DNA from: Tetracladium setigerum
Lineage: Eukaryota; Ascomycota; Leotiomycetes; Helotiales
Length of the DNA: 64,000 bases
Direction: 5' to 3'
NCBI GenBank assembly: GCA_031472005.1
Contig: PZJY01000003.1
Location: 372,001-436,000 of the forward strand
Shown piece by piece: positions 1 through 11,360 of this stretch. The first letter of the stretch is position 1; each line of letters starts with the position of its first letter. A model generated the notes under the pieces. That model searched no databases. It saw only the letters and a list, made by a program, of their open reading frames with translations, and was not told the origin of the DNA. A program made the translations under genes and the position numbers.

Positions 1-623
1 TGTCTAGCAAGGGCCGTATACCATTCCAAAAATTGTGTTATATCTTTTTTTGTTCAAACTTTTGAAGGGGGAATGGAATGGAAGAGTGGTTAGGTTATGG
101 GATGATGATGTGACAGATGATGGCCTTTACGAAAAAAAAGAGAAGATTAGATAGATTGGAGGTTCATTATGTTCAGGTTTTTTTGGTGGTGGATTCTCTT
201 TTAATTCATGGTTACCTTTTTCGGACCTTGATGGTTCTTTTTAAGAGAAGGAGGACCGGTCTGGACTGGACTGGACTGGACCGGTGATGGTGTGTTGCCA
301 CAGCACGAGATGCCATAAATAGGAATCGTGTTTAAACAAAACATGAATGAAACAATAATACAACTCACACGTTCCCCTCTTCCAACAAAATACCTCTTGT
401 TTTGTCAATGTTACTAAATTTTGTTTTTTTCAGTCTTGGGCGATAGTGAAAAATGGACGGATGGAAGGCATGAAAGGATGGATGTCAAGAGTTTAAGCGA
501 AGAGTAAAAGGGGAAGGGGCAAAAAAAGGTTTTGTGATCCTATGATTCCTATCCTTCTCCTGTTGAGTTTGTTCGTGATGCGATGTGATGATGGATGGAA
601 TGGAATGGAATTCTTTTGGTTCA

Positions 624-628
<5 letters not shown>

Positions 629-656
<28 letters not shown>
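629..656. repeat. (CT)14 microsatellite
   Basis: Fourteen uninterrupted CT units are visible directly in the sequence. It lies in non-coding DNA. Confidence 0.95.
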
Positions 657-659
<3 letters not shown>

Positions 660-710
660 TCACTAAATGGTATAGGTACTGTACAGTACTCAATTGAGAC
701 GAGGTGTGTA

Positions 711-734
711 TACCTACCTACCTACCTACCTACC
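711..734. repeat. (TACC)6 microsatellite
   Basis: Six uninterrupted TACC units, in non-coding DNA about 55 bp right of the CT run. Confidence 0.95.
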
Positions 735-1167
735 TTTCTACCTATCATCACAACAAGGGAAAAAGTTAGCATAGAATTATGTGGGAGAAAGTATAATTAT
801 ATTTTCATTAAATACCGTCAGAAGAACTCATTTGTTATGGTTTTCTTCTCCTTCTTCTCCTCCTCCTTCTTCTTCTTCATTCGAAACGACTTCTTTCTCA
901 TTTCATTCACACCTCCCTCCCTCCTCTTTCTATTGTACTTCCCACCTATCATCCTCCTATACTATCCTAACATCTAATGAAACAAACAAACGCCAGCGCA
1001 ATGCAATGTAATCCAATCACCCAAGGTCGAATCAAGGTCGAATCAAACGCCATCAATGAACCCCCTCCCCCTCCCTCCCACTTCCCCTTCCCAACCCCAA
1101 ACCAGTTCTGATATCCATTTCTCCCCTTTCCCCCCTACCCTCCATCCCCAATCCACAAACCAACATT

Positions 1168-1194
1168 ATTACCATTACCATTACCATTACCATT
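1168..1194. repeat. ATTACC tandem repeat
   Basis: Four ATTACC units plus a partial fifth unit, in pyrimidine-rich non-coding DNA. Confidence 0.9.
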
Positions 1195-1469
1195 TTTCTC
1201 TACCCATCATCCACATAGCATCGCATGGCATTGTTCTCCTCTCTTCTTTTTTCTTTTGGACGCCGGAAACAAGGAAGGCCAAATGAAGCCAACAAAACAG
1301 CATCAAAGCAAAACTAGCCTTCGGAGCTCCCATCCTCTTCCACTACTCAAAGGGCTCACTCACTCCCCCCTCTCAACTTCATCTAGTCACCTCCTCCTCT
1401 TCCCATCGTCCCCACCACCACCGTTATCATCCTCATCATCATTAACATCCATCTCCCACATCTCGGCCT

Positions 1470-4400
1470 CTAGATCAAACATCTTCTCTCCCCTCTTAAT
1501 AATGGGTAACCCATCATACTGCACCGCCACCCTGCTTTATTCTCACTCCCTCCAGTCTGCTCTCTTTTATTACTGCTGTTGTGGTTGTAGTTGTTGTAAT
1601 GATGATGATTACTCAAATCATCAACCGGATTCTTAAGCTCAATCTTAGGCGTAGTATTGCTCAGGACTTGCTCCATGATACTCCCCTCACTGACGGCGCT
1701 CATGCTGACGGGACGCATGAATTCCTCCGGGACGCCGTATAAGCCTCTTTGTGCTTGTCCTGGTACACCATCAGCACCGCCGCCACCACCACCTCCTCCT
1801 CCAACAACACCATTGCCATCTCCCACATCCCCATCAATAGTATCATACTCTCCTCCAAGAGCAACACCAACACCATAGCTCAAATTCCTATTTCGATTCA
1901 AAAACGCCGCCATGCGCTCATTCTGCTGCGCCCACTTCTCCGCGATGACCTTCACAAACTCATCCATATCCTGCAGCGAGACTTCTGGTTTCGGTGGTTT
2001 CGACACCCCGAAATTATTCAGTGTCTTGCGCATTACTGATTTCTTACCGCTGTCGTGATGGTTCTGGTGATTGTGATGGCTACTATGAAGACCCAAGTGA
2101 TGATGGTGGTGAGATTTCCCCGATTGCGTATTGATATTGCTTGATGTTGTGTTGTGGTTGGTCTGCTGCGTGATATGCATATCATCTCTCATCTTCCTCA
2201 TCGACTCACCCTGATCCTCCTGCATGAATGGAATATCAACAACTGTCATATTGCTAGCCAGGGCATTCACCAGCGTTGTGAAACCCTGCAGATTGATATC
2301 GTTATGTTCGCAATAGATATTCGTCAACGTGGTGTTGCTCTCCAAGACAGAGGAGAGCGTGTTCGCTCCCTCGAGACCGAGGTTCTGATATTCGATCCGG
2401 AGGACTTTGAGGGTTTTGTTGTACTTCAGACCGTTGAGCGCTTGGCTTAGGCCGATTCCGAAACGGGCGACTTCGAGATGGGCGTGTTCGCCTGAGATGT
2501 CGAATTCCTCCAATGTGTCATTCTCAGCAAAGAGATCGCGGAGAGCATCGCACGTCTCATCACTGGCGTCGTAGGGGAGAGAGGCTTTCGACATATCGAG
2601 ATGCCGCAGGGTTTTGTTGACTTTGACAGCTTGGAGAAGTTGTTTGCAGTGATCTTCCTTGACGAATTCGATCATGCGGATGGAGAGGTAGGCTGGGGTC
2701 ATGTTGTCTTTGATGGCTTGGATGATGTCGCGGATACCCTTCTCGAGGCGGTTCAGGCTGACGGAGAGGTGGAGTTCGCGGGCTTCACCAGCGCGCCGAC
2801 TCATTGCTCGCATGAGAAGGGCAATATGCATGCCGGAGAGGTTGCACTGGTCCATCCGCACTACTCGTAAGCTGTCTGACATTGGGCTTGCGAGATATGT
2901 TAAGATGGAGTCGAGGGTTAACTCGTTTGTCTATTTACAATTAGCCGAAGTGTTCGATTTTGAAAGGCATAACTTACAGGAACACCGCTCATATTAAGCT
3001 CTTCCAATCTCCATGATAGCATGACCTCCGGCTTGAATAGAGGCTCGTCCCCAAAGGTTTTCGTGATTCTCGAAAGTTCTAATCTTCGAAGTCTTGCGAA
3101 CCGACTCAAGGCCACTTGGAATCGATCAACATGCACTTTGCCTGGATTGTCCGCAATATTTATACACTCAATAGTCGCATTCTGTCTCTCCATATGTCCC
3201 AAGAGCTGCATGATTCCTCTATCCGTCAAATGGCAGTTACCACACTCGATAGCTCTGAACTTGGATTGCATCTCGTCAAGAGCAGGTACTGAAACTTCGT
3301 TAGTGCGCGTAAACAACCACCCGGGAAGGGAAACATACTTATATCATCAAAATCCGTCTCCCCCAATTCAATACCACTAAGCACGATCCAATTGACGTTT
3401 GTCAACTGAGCTCTGCAAAGCGGAAGCAATCCGGCGACAATCTCAGTCCCAGGATCCTTCTCCACATTATTCCCCTCAGTATCAAAAGTATCCTTCGGTC
3501 GTCTCTTCGGCAGACAATATCCAAAATCCAATCGCCTCAATCGATTCGACTTCAAAGCCAAAGCCTGAACTTCTTGGTGGAGCAGAGACTTGTCTTGAAG
3601 TGAGATCTTGAAGTATTTGGTGATTGACAGTCCCGAACGACTCGTCCACGCAATGTGATCGGCACCAATACTATCGAACTTGCTGTGGAGAGGCTCGAGG
3701 TCAATGCCCCTGAATGAGATGGAATTGAAGGATTCATTGTAGCGTAGAGAGCGGAAGATGGCAAGGAGTTCTAAGCGAGAGTACGATCCGCCCTTGGCTG
3801 ATTGGCACAACATGAATTCTGGTGCATCCTCAACATCCATGTTGACTGTGTATCGAATATTTGCTGGGTTGACCTGTAATCATGAGCTCTGAACCGGCTA
3901 TCTCAAAGTGAACGGTGAAAACTTACATTATACGCCATGCAATAAGCCACCAAAGTGCGATCAAAGGCACCTAAATCCTCCTCATACTCAATAATCGGAG
4001 CCTCCACACTCTCCAAAAGCCTTCTCGGCCCATTGAATTGGAAATTATAATCCAACCACTGCGGTTTCAAATACAACAACGACCTGACAAGAACCGTAGC
4101 TATATCAGGCGTCGCCGAAGCCGCCATTTCCAACCTAGTCGTGTTTTGCGTCGGTATCCGAAACGAAAGCTCGAATCGATCGTCAATGTAATTCACAGTC
4201 ATCGAGACCAGCGTCACAATGCCAAAGACATTTCTCGTCGCCTTGGAAGAAAGTTCCCGTCCCGATGCTTCAGTGAAATCAGGCAAGGGGATTAAATGGA
4301 CCCTATTGATGCCAACCACCATATAGAAGACCGAAGAGCCGAGTTTCTGCAAGTCATCTGAAGATGATTTCCCGCCTTTCACTCCCCTCCTGACTACTCT

Positions 4401-5341
4401 GAAGACCTGGAAATGTTCGGCGTCGTAGTCGGCCACCAATTCCAAGGCTCGAACGAGATACGCGATGATCCGCTCGGGATATGGAGTGTCCATGATCAAT
4501 CTCGCCTTTTGGGCCGCTGCTCGAATTGAGGTATGCCAGAGATCTGCTTCCTTGGGATCGTGAAGCATAAGCTGGATAGAGCCCACGCCATGATATTCCT
4601 CATCTAACCATACCACCTCGGTCGTAAAGAACGGCTTCCCATCTTCCAGCTTATACGCAGTCACAACCTGCTTCAACGAAATCTTGTTGTCGTTCTCATT
4701 CGAAGCATGCGAATGTGTTGATTGCGCCTCCGTTATCGAACCAATCGAAGTGGTAGAAGGGTGTCTCGTAGTCGATCGTCCATACGCAGGAGGGATACTA
4801 GGAAACGCATCCGAAGCTCTCGATTGACTCTTAAAGCGAAGCAGATGTGTATCCGTCAAAACCAAATATTCCTTCTTCTTCCTGAACATCCCACTGGTTG
4901 TCTGCACCTCCCCATGATGCAAGACTGACTTCCCCGCGGCCGCAAATCTATGCGCCGTATTCTCATCCGCAGGACTATCGGGCGTCGTTCCAAATAATCC
5001 GTCTGCGGAACCATCCCATCCTCCGCGAGACTGAATGTGTTTTTCTTCCCCAGCGAGCCAAATATACTGTTTGGTCTGCCCTTTTGCAACGTTCGTGGGC
5101 GGAGCTTGGGCGAGTGTTCGCTCCCCGTAGGACTGGGTGTGTAGTCTTGGGTCAAGTGCGGACTGGCCGTTGGACCGAACATGGAGGATCGCTTGTAGGA
5201 GGACTTCTTGCCATCTTTCTTCCCATCGTTTGCAACATCTGTGTTGATCTGTGCCAGGCCCGAGAGGGAGGGGCGTGAGAAGAAGCTGGTGCTCTTTCTT
5301 CGCGCACTGGTACCCCCGGATTCCTTGGTTGTAGGGGCCAT
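1470..5341 (-). CDS. PH-domain plus leucine-rich-repeat protein (CARMIL-like layout)
   Basis: A large multi-exon protein of roughly 1,160 residues. The N-terminus (from ATG at 5341) is Ser/Lys/Pro-rich. It is followed by a pleckstrin-homology region (about 4920-4480; begins HHGEVQTTSGMFRKKKEYLV) and then by a long series of leucine-rich repeats (about 3840-2250; for example LEELNMSGVP and LRHLDMSKASLP). The C-terminal tail is low-complexity, with a histidine-rich patch and Gly and Asn/His runs. Visible introns are 3926-3874, 3338-3289 and 2977-2922; all keep the frame. PH followed by LRR resembles the actin-capping regulator CARMIL, so a membrane or cytoskeleton scaffold is plausible, but that is inference. 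The reading frame breaks once at a run of five T (5040-5044, + strand): the coding frame before and after differ by one missing base. The last exon could also splice near 1490-1550 to a different acidic tail ending at 1387. Confidence 0.8.
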
Positions 5342-7068
5342 TATTGTGTGTGACGGTGGACGGATTGTAACTGGGAGTTGGGAGACCGGATCGCAGGTCA
5401 AGGGCGAGGGCGTAAGAGGAGCATTCGTTTGTTTGGGAGTTGCTTAGTTCGTGAGGGTAGGTAGCAATTCGAAGCTCGTGGTCCGGTGAATCGTAAGACT
5501 GGGCAAAGGTGATTCCGCCTGGAAAATAAGTGAGGTCGAAGAAGCGTCAAAGGTGACGAGAGAGAATGGTGAGCTGTTTGTTGCGCAGGATGACTTTGAG
5601 TTTAGTGATTGCTAGATCCGGTCGTCAAGTCAAGAATGAGAGTGACAGAAAGTGAAGTAGAAGAGGCAGAAGGGGCAGCAGATGTAAGCCACGCTCGCAT
5701 CATTGGATGTTCAAAGACAAGTAGAACGGTCACTTTCTTTTGGCTGTGATGTGCTGCTTCTTTTCTGGAGCTATGGGTAGAGATCGCTGGTCCTAACGAT
5801 GCAGGGTCGTTTTTTGGGACTTGGGACTGGGAATTCCACAGCTTGGTTGCTTGAGCTATCCACAACAACAGCAGCAACAGACTTCTTCTCCTAACAACCA
5901 AATTGGCCGACTGGAGGATATATCTTATCACACTATGGGATGAAGGGTTGAGAGGGAGATTTGAATGTTTCTCATTGAGGGTCGCCAGCTGGGCAAGAGA
6001 AGGGATTAGAGTTCCACAACACTGGCAAAACTGTTGGAGGAGCAGTACTGTACAGTCCCAGTCCAGGCGTTGTGCACCTTGTTCCCGACCTGCCAAGGAC
6101 CAAGGAATCTCGATGACGAACGTCTGAACTTTGAGTCTTGGGTCGCAACGAACCCTGGTCCAGCTGCATCCAAAGTAAACAAGTACCGTGATTGGCCAGC
6201 CGGCCTTCCCTATCAAATATCAAACTGCGCTCGGCGTCTTGGGAAGCAGGCCGGTGTAACCATGTGGTCAAGTGATCTAGATGGATACGAGACATTTGGC
6301 CCTTTTTTGACCCTTCAATGCCTCCATTGCGCCTTGTAATTCGTTCGTATCAGAAAAGCTTTTATCCTGACAAAGTGGGGGTGCTGTACTGCTGCACGCG
6401 TTGTTGAGCTTTGGAGCTGAGTAGCGATAGGGATCAAGGGTCTGAAGGGTCTATGAAAAGATGGTTCGTCCCATCAAGCGTCAAGCGAGAAGGGAAAAAT
6501 AAACGAAGTACCAACAAAGCTCGGAAAAGTTACCTTTTTTTATCTATTCTTCGGAAACTCCCTCTGCTATATAATTAGATAAGGGGCGAGATGTCCTTCT
6601 GTTCCTCTTTCTGACCTTCTCTTATCTTTTGAGTGGTTTTCTATCGATGTTGTACAATAGTATGTTACAGCTGGTTACCTCTCACTCATGACTCGTAACC
6701 TCTCATTCTCCCCATGACCTTCCCTTCGTATTTTATATTCCGAAGCTTGTCTGCCTCCGTCCCGACTTGAGCCTCCCTGGACAGCCCTGGCGAGCTGGCT
6801 ATCCAATATATCTGATACTGCCGCGTCCTTGAGCCTCAAATTGTTAATGAACCATAACTTCCATAAGGTTCAAACAAATATGCCAAGAACCTCAAATACT
6901 TTCCCTGGACCCATCAAGTCATATCATAAGATGAAAGTAATTCAACGCACTGAATCTCCTCCCTCACCCGATCCACACATGTCCAACGGCTCCAACAGGA
7001 GCAAGAGAACTTTTCAATGTGAATCTTCTCATACCCGTCCACAACTCCAACAAGAGCAAAAGAACTTT
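5342..7068. other. Intergenic: promoter of the PH/LRR gene, 3' flank of HTD2
   Basis: Open frames here are short, overlap on both strands and lack recognisable domains, so I call no gene. The part next to 5341 is likely the 5' untranslated region and promoter of the leftward PH/LRR gene. The part near 6850-7068 is likely the 3' untranslated region of HTD2. Confidence 0.6.
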
Positions 7069-8253
7069 TCAATGCAAATCCTCCCTTACCCCGTCCACAA
7101 CTCCAACAACTGCCTTCCCTCTAACAGCCAAACCCCCTTCCCTCCCTTCAATCCAAACATCCCACCTCCCCTTCCCCTCCATTTTCTTCACACAAACCCT
7201 ACACTCCTCCCCCACCACCAACGGCGCCAAATTCCTATAATCGAACTCCTCCACCATCGTCCCGGGTGCCAACTGCGACCGCAAAACCTCCAACATCAAC
7301 ACCAATGTCAACGGACCATGAACGAGCAAATCTCTATATCCCTCCACCTCCTTCGTATACTGCGGATCTAAATGTATCGAATGTGCATTATACGACAGAG
7401 CCGAGAATCTAAACAGCAGATGATTCGTCGGCGTAATCCGCACACTGAAATCCGCTTCCTGGGACGTCTTGATAACTCTTCCTCTCCCAGTACCACCAAT
7501 TTTCTCCCCCTCTCTCAAAAATACCAACTCCCTCCTCTCCACAAGCGCCAACCCTTCCAACCCCCTCACAACCCCATCCTGCACAACCGCTTCCAACTCC
7601 CTAATCCTCTCCTCCATTTTAAGCGGCCACTCCTCATCAAAAGAATCATGACCCCTATCACTCAGCTTCTTACCTACCAACCCAACTCTCCTCTCCACCC
7701 CCACTGTAACCTTCTCCTCCCCTTCCCTTCCCCTAACACTCACATCCGTAATCTTCTCAATGCAAACCGCACGCGTACAATCGAGATCCAACTGATTCCT
7801 CCGCTCCGTATTGAAAAGGAGTGAGCCGCCGCCCCAAAGGCGTCGTGTGAATGGTGCCGATGGGGAGTGGAGTGTGTCGGTGCCGTCGGGGAGGAGGGAG
7901 GAGAGAGGGAGTTGGGCGGAGAAGTAGACGAGGTGGTGGCCGGAGGGAAGGGGGACTTCGTCGTGCCGGCCGGGGAGCTGGGGAGCGGTTGTGGGTGTTG
8001 TGGTGAGGTGAGCGGCGTGGCAGGCGGGTGGGAGGATGGATGAGAGTGTTAGGGAGAGGAGGTGGGAGGGAGTTGGGGTGAGGTAGTCGTGGATTATATG
8101 CGGTGGGCGGGCGAGGAGGGTTTGGCGAAGGGAGGATTCGAGGGTATTGGTATTAGTGGTAGAAGGAGTTGTAGAAGAATATTGACGTAAAGGACGGGAG
8201 AAGGAGAGGTGGCAGCGTGCTAGCCGCAGATGAACGAGTGTGGATGTCCTCAT
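7069..8253 (-). CDS. HTD2: Mitochondrial 3-hydroxyacyl-thioester dehydratase 2
   Basis: A single-exon 394-residue protein. Family members dehydrate 3-hydroxyacyl-ACP to enoyl-ACP in mitochondrial type II fatty-acid synthesis, which feeds lipoic acid production. The N-terminus (MRTSTLVHLRLARCHLSFSR) is Arg/Ser-rich without acids, as in a mitochondrial presequence. The C-terminal half carries the hot-dog hydratase signature, RFSALSYNAHSIHLD, with the expected Asn/His pattern, followed by the glycine-containing stretch VHGPLTLVLML. Length is close to that of fungal relatives (about 300-400). The start is the first ATG that gives the presequence. The coding strand is rich in GAG/GGG codons in its middle part, which produces pyrimidine-rich shadow frames on the other strand. 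Confidence in the family is high; the exact presequence cleavage cannot be read. Confidence 0.85.
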   Translation of the reverse strand: MRTSTLVHLRLARCHLSFSRPLRQYSSTTPSTTNTNTLESSLRQTLLARPPHIIHDYLTPTPSHLLSLTLSSILPPACHAAHLTTTPTTAPQLPGRHDEVPLPSGHHLVYFSAQLPLSSLLPDGTDTLHSPSAPFTRRLWGGGSLLFNTERRNQLDLDCTRAVCIEKITDVSVRGREGEEKVTVGVERRVGLVGKKLSDRGHDSFDEEWPLKMEERIRELEAVVQDGVVRGLEGLALVERRELVFLREGEKIGGTGRGRVIKTSQEADFSVRITPTNHLLFRFSALSYNAHSIHLDPQYTKEVEGYRDLLVHGPLTLVLMLEVLRSQLAPGTMVEEFDYRNLAPLVVGEECRVCVKKMEGKGRWDVWIEGREGGLAVRGKAVVGVVDGVREDLH

Positions 8254-8590
8254 AACGAGTTGTGAGTATTAACCCGCATAATATTTCGCAAGGCACCGAC
8301 TGTGGTAAGATATGAGGAATATTTGATTTCCTTCGCGGAAGGGTCATCTCTTTCTTTCTACCTCCGTAAAGCTTGAGCTCAAAGTCTTGGCTGCTCGACA
8401 TTCTGCAGCGCAGGGATATTCTTATCGACGATAAGAAGTCCCGAATATCGGAGTTCCGTCTCCTCCAAGTTCCTGACCTGGTAGGTATGACATGACTTCA
8501 TCCTCATCTCCCAATAATCTACTCGAGTATACGAGTCTATATCTATCTTCTTTATTTTCATACATCCAAACTCCTTCCACAAATGTTTCT

Positions 8591-10012
8591 TCACCCCTCC
8601 CTCTCCTTCTTTCCCACCTTCTCCCCCAATTTATCATCCCAGCTCCCCATCCATCTCCACTTCCCCACAAAGCCCTCCAACGCATCCAACGCACTCTGCA
8701 CATCCGCCTGCCTCTCCCCTCCCAATCGACTTCCCTCAAACTCGACAAAAAAGATATACTGAAATGGCACCACCCTCGTCGGCCTACTGTTAATACTCGT
8801 CAGATTGATCCCCCTCTGCCGAAAACATTCCAACACCGAACTCAGCGCTCCAGGCTGATGATGATCCACCGTAAAAGTCACCATACTCTTCGTCTTCTTG
8901 CCGACCGCCACACCGGCTGGTGCGATTCCTTTTCGAATGACGAAGAATCTCGTGGTGTTGTCTTGTCTATCCTCGATTCCGCGCGCTAGGATATCAAGAT
9001 TTTGTATCTCCGCTGCAATGACGCTCGCGATAGCCGCACTCGTTCCAGTAGCATCTTCCTTCACCATCTCTGCCGCTCGGCTCGTAGAACTGACATCAAT
9101 CCTCTCAATCCCCTTCAGATACGCGCCCAGAAAGATCTCGCACTGTCCCCAGGCCTGCGGGTGGGTGTAAATCCTCTGTATGTGTTTTAGACTACACAGA
9201 GGCTGCACACGAGGCTTGATAGGCGTGGGGATCATTTTTGTAGGTGTGCAGGCCCCCGAGAGAAATTCGGGTGATTCCATGTTGTAGGTTGGGTTTGGCG
9301 GTGGTTTGTGACCGAGCAAGTAATGAGAGACATCCAGATACGCCTCACCGCAGATAGTGATGTCCGGGAATTGAGAGTGTCGGTCAGCGAGGAGGTCAAG
9401 GGTGAAGATGACAGCGCCGTTGGTGGAGTTTTCCAGAGGGACAACGCCGAGGCTTGAGTTACCAAATTGGACGTCCTCGAATACATCTATTTAGTATTAG
9501 TCAAGTGTTCACCTTAGTATGTCTCAGTGAAAGGGAGTGAAGTATAGAGTATGGAATATAGAAAACGAACAAACCTTGAATCCCAGCTACAGCCTTATAA
9601 TCATATTTATCCCCTTCAAACGCCCCCATCGCCGCCTGCGCAACATCATAATCCGTTAGCCCATAAATCCAAGCCGGTTTCGTATGTTCAATAAGCGTAT
9701 AAACACCCGCCGCCGATGAGGAAGAAGCTTCTGACCCCAAACAACAGGGGAGGGAGGGGTGGAAACAGGCGAAGTCGAGCGCGAAGAAGAAGAAGAAGAA
9801 GAGGAGGAGGAGGAGCGTTGAGATGCAGTCGAAGTACGGCGGCTTGACTTCGAGCAAGGAAAGGAGGGAAAAGGGAGACTCAAAGGTCGAGGGGTAGAAT
9901 TAGGAGAAAGAAGAGGGGGAAGTACCTGATGGGTATAAGAAGTGCTTGGGCCTAAGAAGGAAACGATTGGGACGCTCTGTACCTCGTCGTCGGGTGAGAT
10001 AGAGGAGGCCAT
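8591..10012 (-). CDS. PHA2: Prephenate dehydratase (phenylalanine biosynthesis)
   Basis: Converts prephenate to phenylpyruvate, the committed step to phenylalanine. Exon 1 (10012-9925) encodes the start with the family signature VSFLGPSTSYTHQ. Exon 2 (9635-9576) continues AAMGAF. Exon 3 (9486-8591) carries VPLENSTNGAV, the catalytic Thr-Arg-Phe motif (TTRFFVI) and a C-terminal ACT regulatory domain (VTFTVDHHQPGALSSVLECF) that normally senses phenylalanine. Intron 2 is 9575-9487 (89 nt). Intron 1 is 9924-9636 (289 nt), unusually long for this genome. It is chosen because it joins THQ directly to AAMGAF in phase, as expected from the family. It contains a GAA/GAG repeat and a serine-rich open frame, so a coded insertion cannot be excluded. 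A TGACTCA element lies upstream. Confidence 0.88.
9782..9814. repeat. GAA/GAG trinucleotide run inside PHA2 intron 1
   Basis: A run of GAA then GAG units on the + strand, which reads as serine or leucine/phenylalanine runs on the - strand. It lies inside the inferred 289-nt intron of PHA2. Confidence 0.8.
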
Positions 10013-11360
10013 TGTGCTTGTGCTTGTGCTTGTGTGTGGTGCTGTTGTGGTGATTGTGTTGATTTCTATCTTTAGGTCGTCGTCGGATCTGGATCTGGAT
10101 AAAGCGATAGACCTCGGGTGAATTGAATGGCAAAGGTGAGGTGAATTGGAAGCAAAGTGAAGTCAGAGATAGATCGTCTCTTTCAATTACCTTGCTCGTC
10201 GAGGTTCAGCTTTGCCTAGAAGCAGGGTTTAATCGTTCGATTGCGTGCAGCAAAGTGAAGTGAGGAAGAGGAAGGTGAAGGTGAAGCTCAAGCAAGGTCC
10301 GCGTAGGAGATCTAACGGGTTAGTTTAATGACTCATATCAATTGGGTTGAAATTGAGTATGTGAAGTCGTGAATTCGTTCTGGTGTAGTATATTGGGTAT
10401 CTAGATGGTCAAGCTGCAATTCCTCGAACGTCAAAATTTGTGGAAGACGCGATGTCGGCATTTATCTCAACCCCGCTTAGACTCATCCCACCATAATATT
10501 ATGGATGCGGATGGAGGAAGAGTCATGGATATGATTGTAACATTTGGACATGAGTCGCCACATCTTCTTTCATTATAAGATTTCCTCTTCTTATTTCTTT
10601 TTCAAGAACTTCGACACTCGAATCGAAGGAAACCTGGAATATGTCGTTGGCTGCTGTCAACTAGCATAACACACACTTCCATGTGTCAAAAAACCCCTCC
10701 ACACTCTAATTACGCCTCGATCTACCCCGCCATCGACCCCACCTGCCGCTTTCAGCGCACACAATCAAAATTATTAAGTCACAAACTCACAACGGAAGTA
10801 GGTAAATCACGAAGCAATAAGGTACTACTAGTAATCCTCGGGTTGGCCAAAACAAGTTATATTAGATATAAGTACTAATTGCTAGAAACCTCCTTCCAAC
10901 CTTTCAATCAATAGTGGACTAGAATCTAGAGGATAGCTCCCTGAAATGACCTTTTTTTTTGTCTCCTCCAATCTAGCAATGAGCAGGAATAATCAAGCAA
11001 GCAACTTCGCCCGACGCATCTCTTCTTGCTAAGCACACACGTCCGCAACAAGTAATACCAGAGCTAACCCAATACATTAATTGAGTATGTCACCCTACAG
11101 GAACCAATTGATTAGACATCCTTCCAGAAAGAACACATACGAGAGTGGTGACTTACCTCTGATATTCGTATGTGATCAACTCAAGTGGCCATCTGAACCA
11201 TCCGGAGTGGGCTGGGGCGGACCACCGTTCCTCTCGGAGCGGTGGGGTCAGCTCTGACTTCGGGCTGCTTCTGGATCTGCTGCACGGCACTGGGGCGAGG
11301 TGACAGACTTGATGGGGCAACTGGAGTTGGGTCCTCGCTCACTGCGAGGGCATCAAACTG
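10013..11360. other. Intergenic: PHA2 promoter and eRF1 3' flank
   Basis: No gene is supported. The left part is the promoter and leader of PHA2, the right part the 3' flank of the eRF1 gene. Both neighbours are read leftward. A poly-T run lies near 10950. Confidence 0.6.
10329..10335. promoter_or_regulatory. TGACTCA element (Gcn4/CPC1 type) upstream of PHA2
   Basis: The exact heptamer TGACTCA is seen 317 bp upstream of the PHA2 start. This is the known binding site of the Gcn4/CPC1 bZIP activators, which induce amino-acid biosynthesis genes on starvation. A function here is inferred from position and the pathway of the neighbouring gene. Confidence 0.5.

Larger units (their letters stand above)
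1..1469. other. Gene-poor flank with microsatellites
   Basis: I see no convincing coding region here. The stretch lies downstream of the PH/LRR gene, which is read leftward, and is strongly strand-asymmetric and pyrimidine-rich from about 840 to 1460. It holds several simple repeats (a short GGACT-type repeat near 261-283, a CT run, a TACC run and an ATTACC run). Part of it (1387-1469) may be coding if the PH/LRR gene uses an alternative spliced C-terminus. Confidence 0.6.

Noticed and set aside
585..1286. Ser/Leu/Phe-rich frames in the left flank
   Set aside because: They arise from pyrimidine runs and microsatellites.
5602..6339. Overlapping open frames on both strands upstream of the PH/LRR gene
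   Set aside because: No domain, no start context and no splice logic; they contradict each other and lie in a likely promoter/leader.
7019..7824. Proline/serine-rich + strand frames
   Set aside because: They are shadows of HTD2 on the opposite strand, produced by its GAG/GGG-rich codons.
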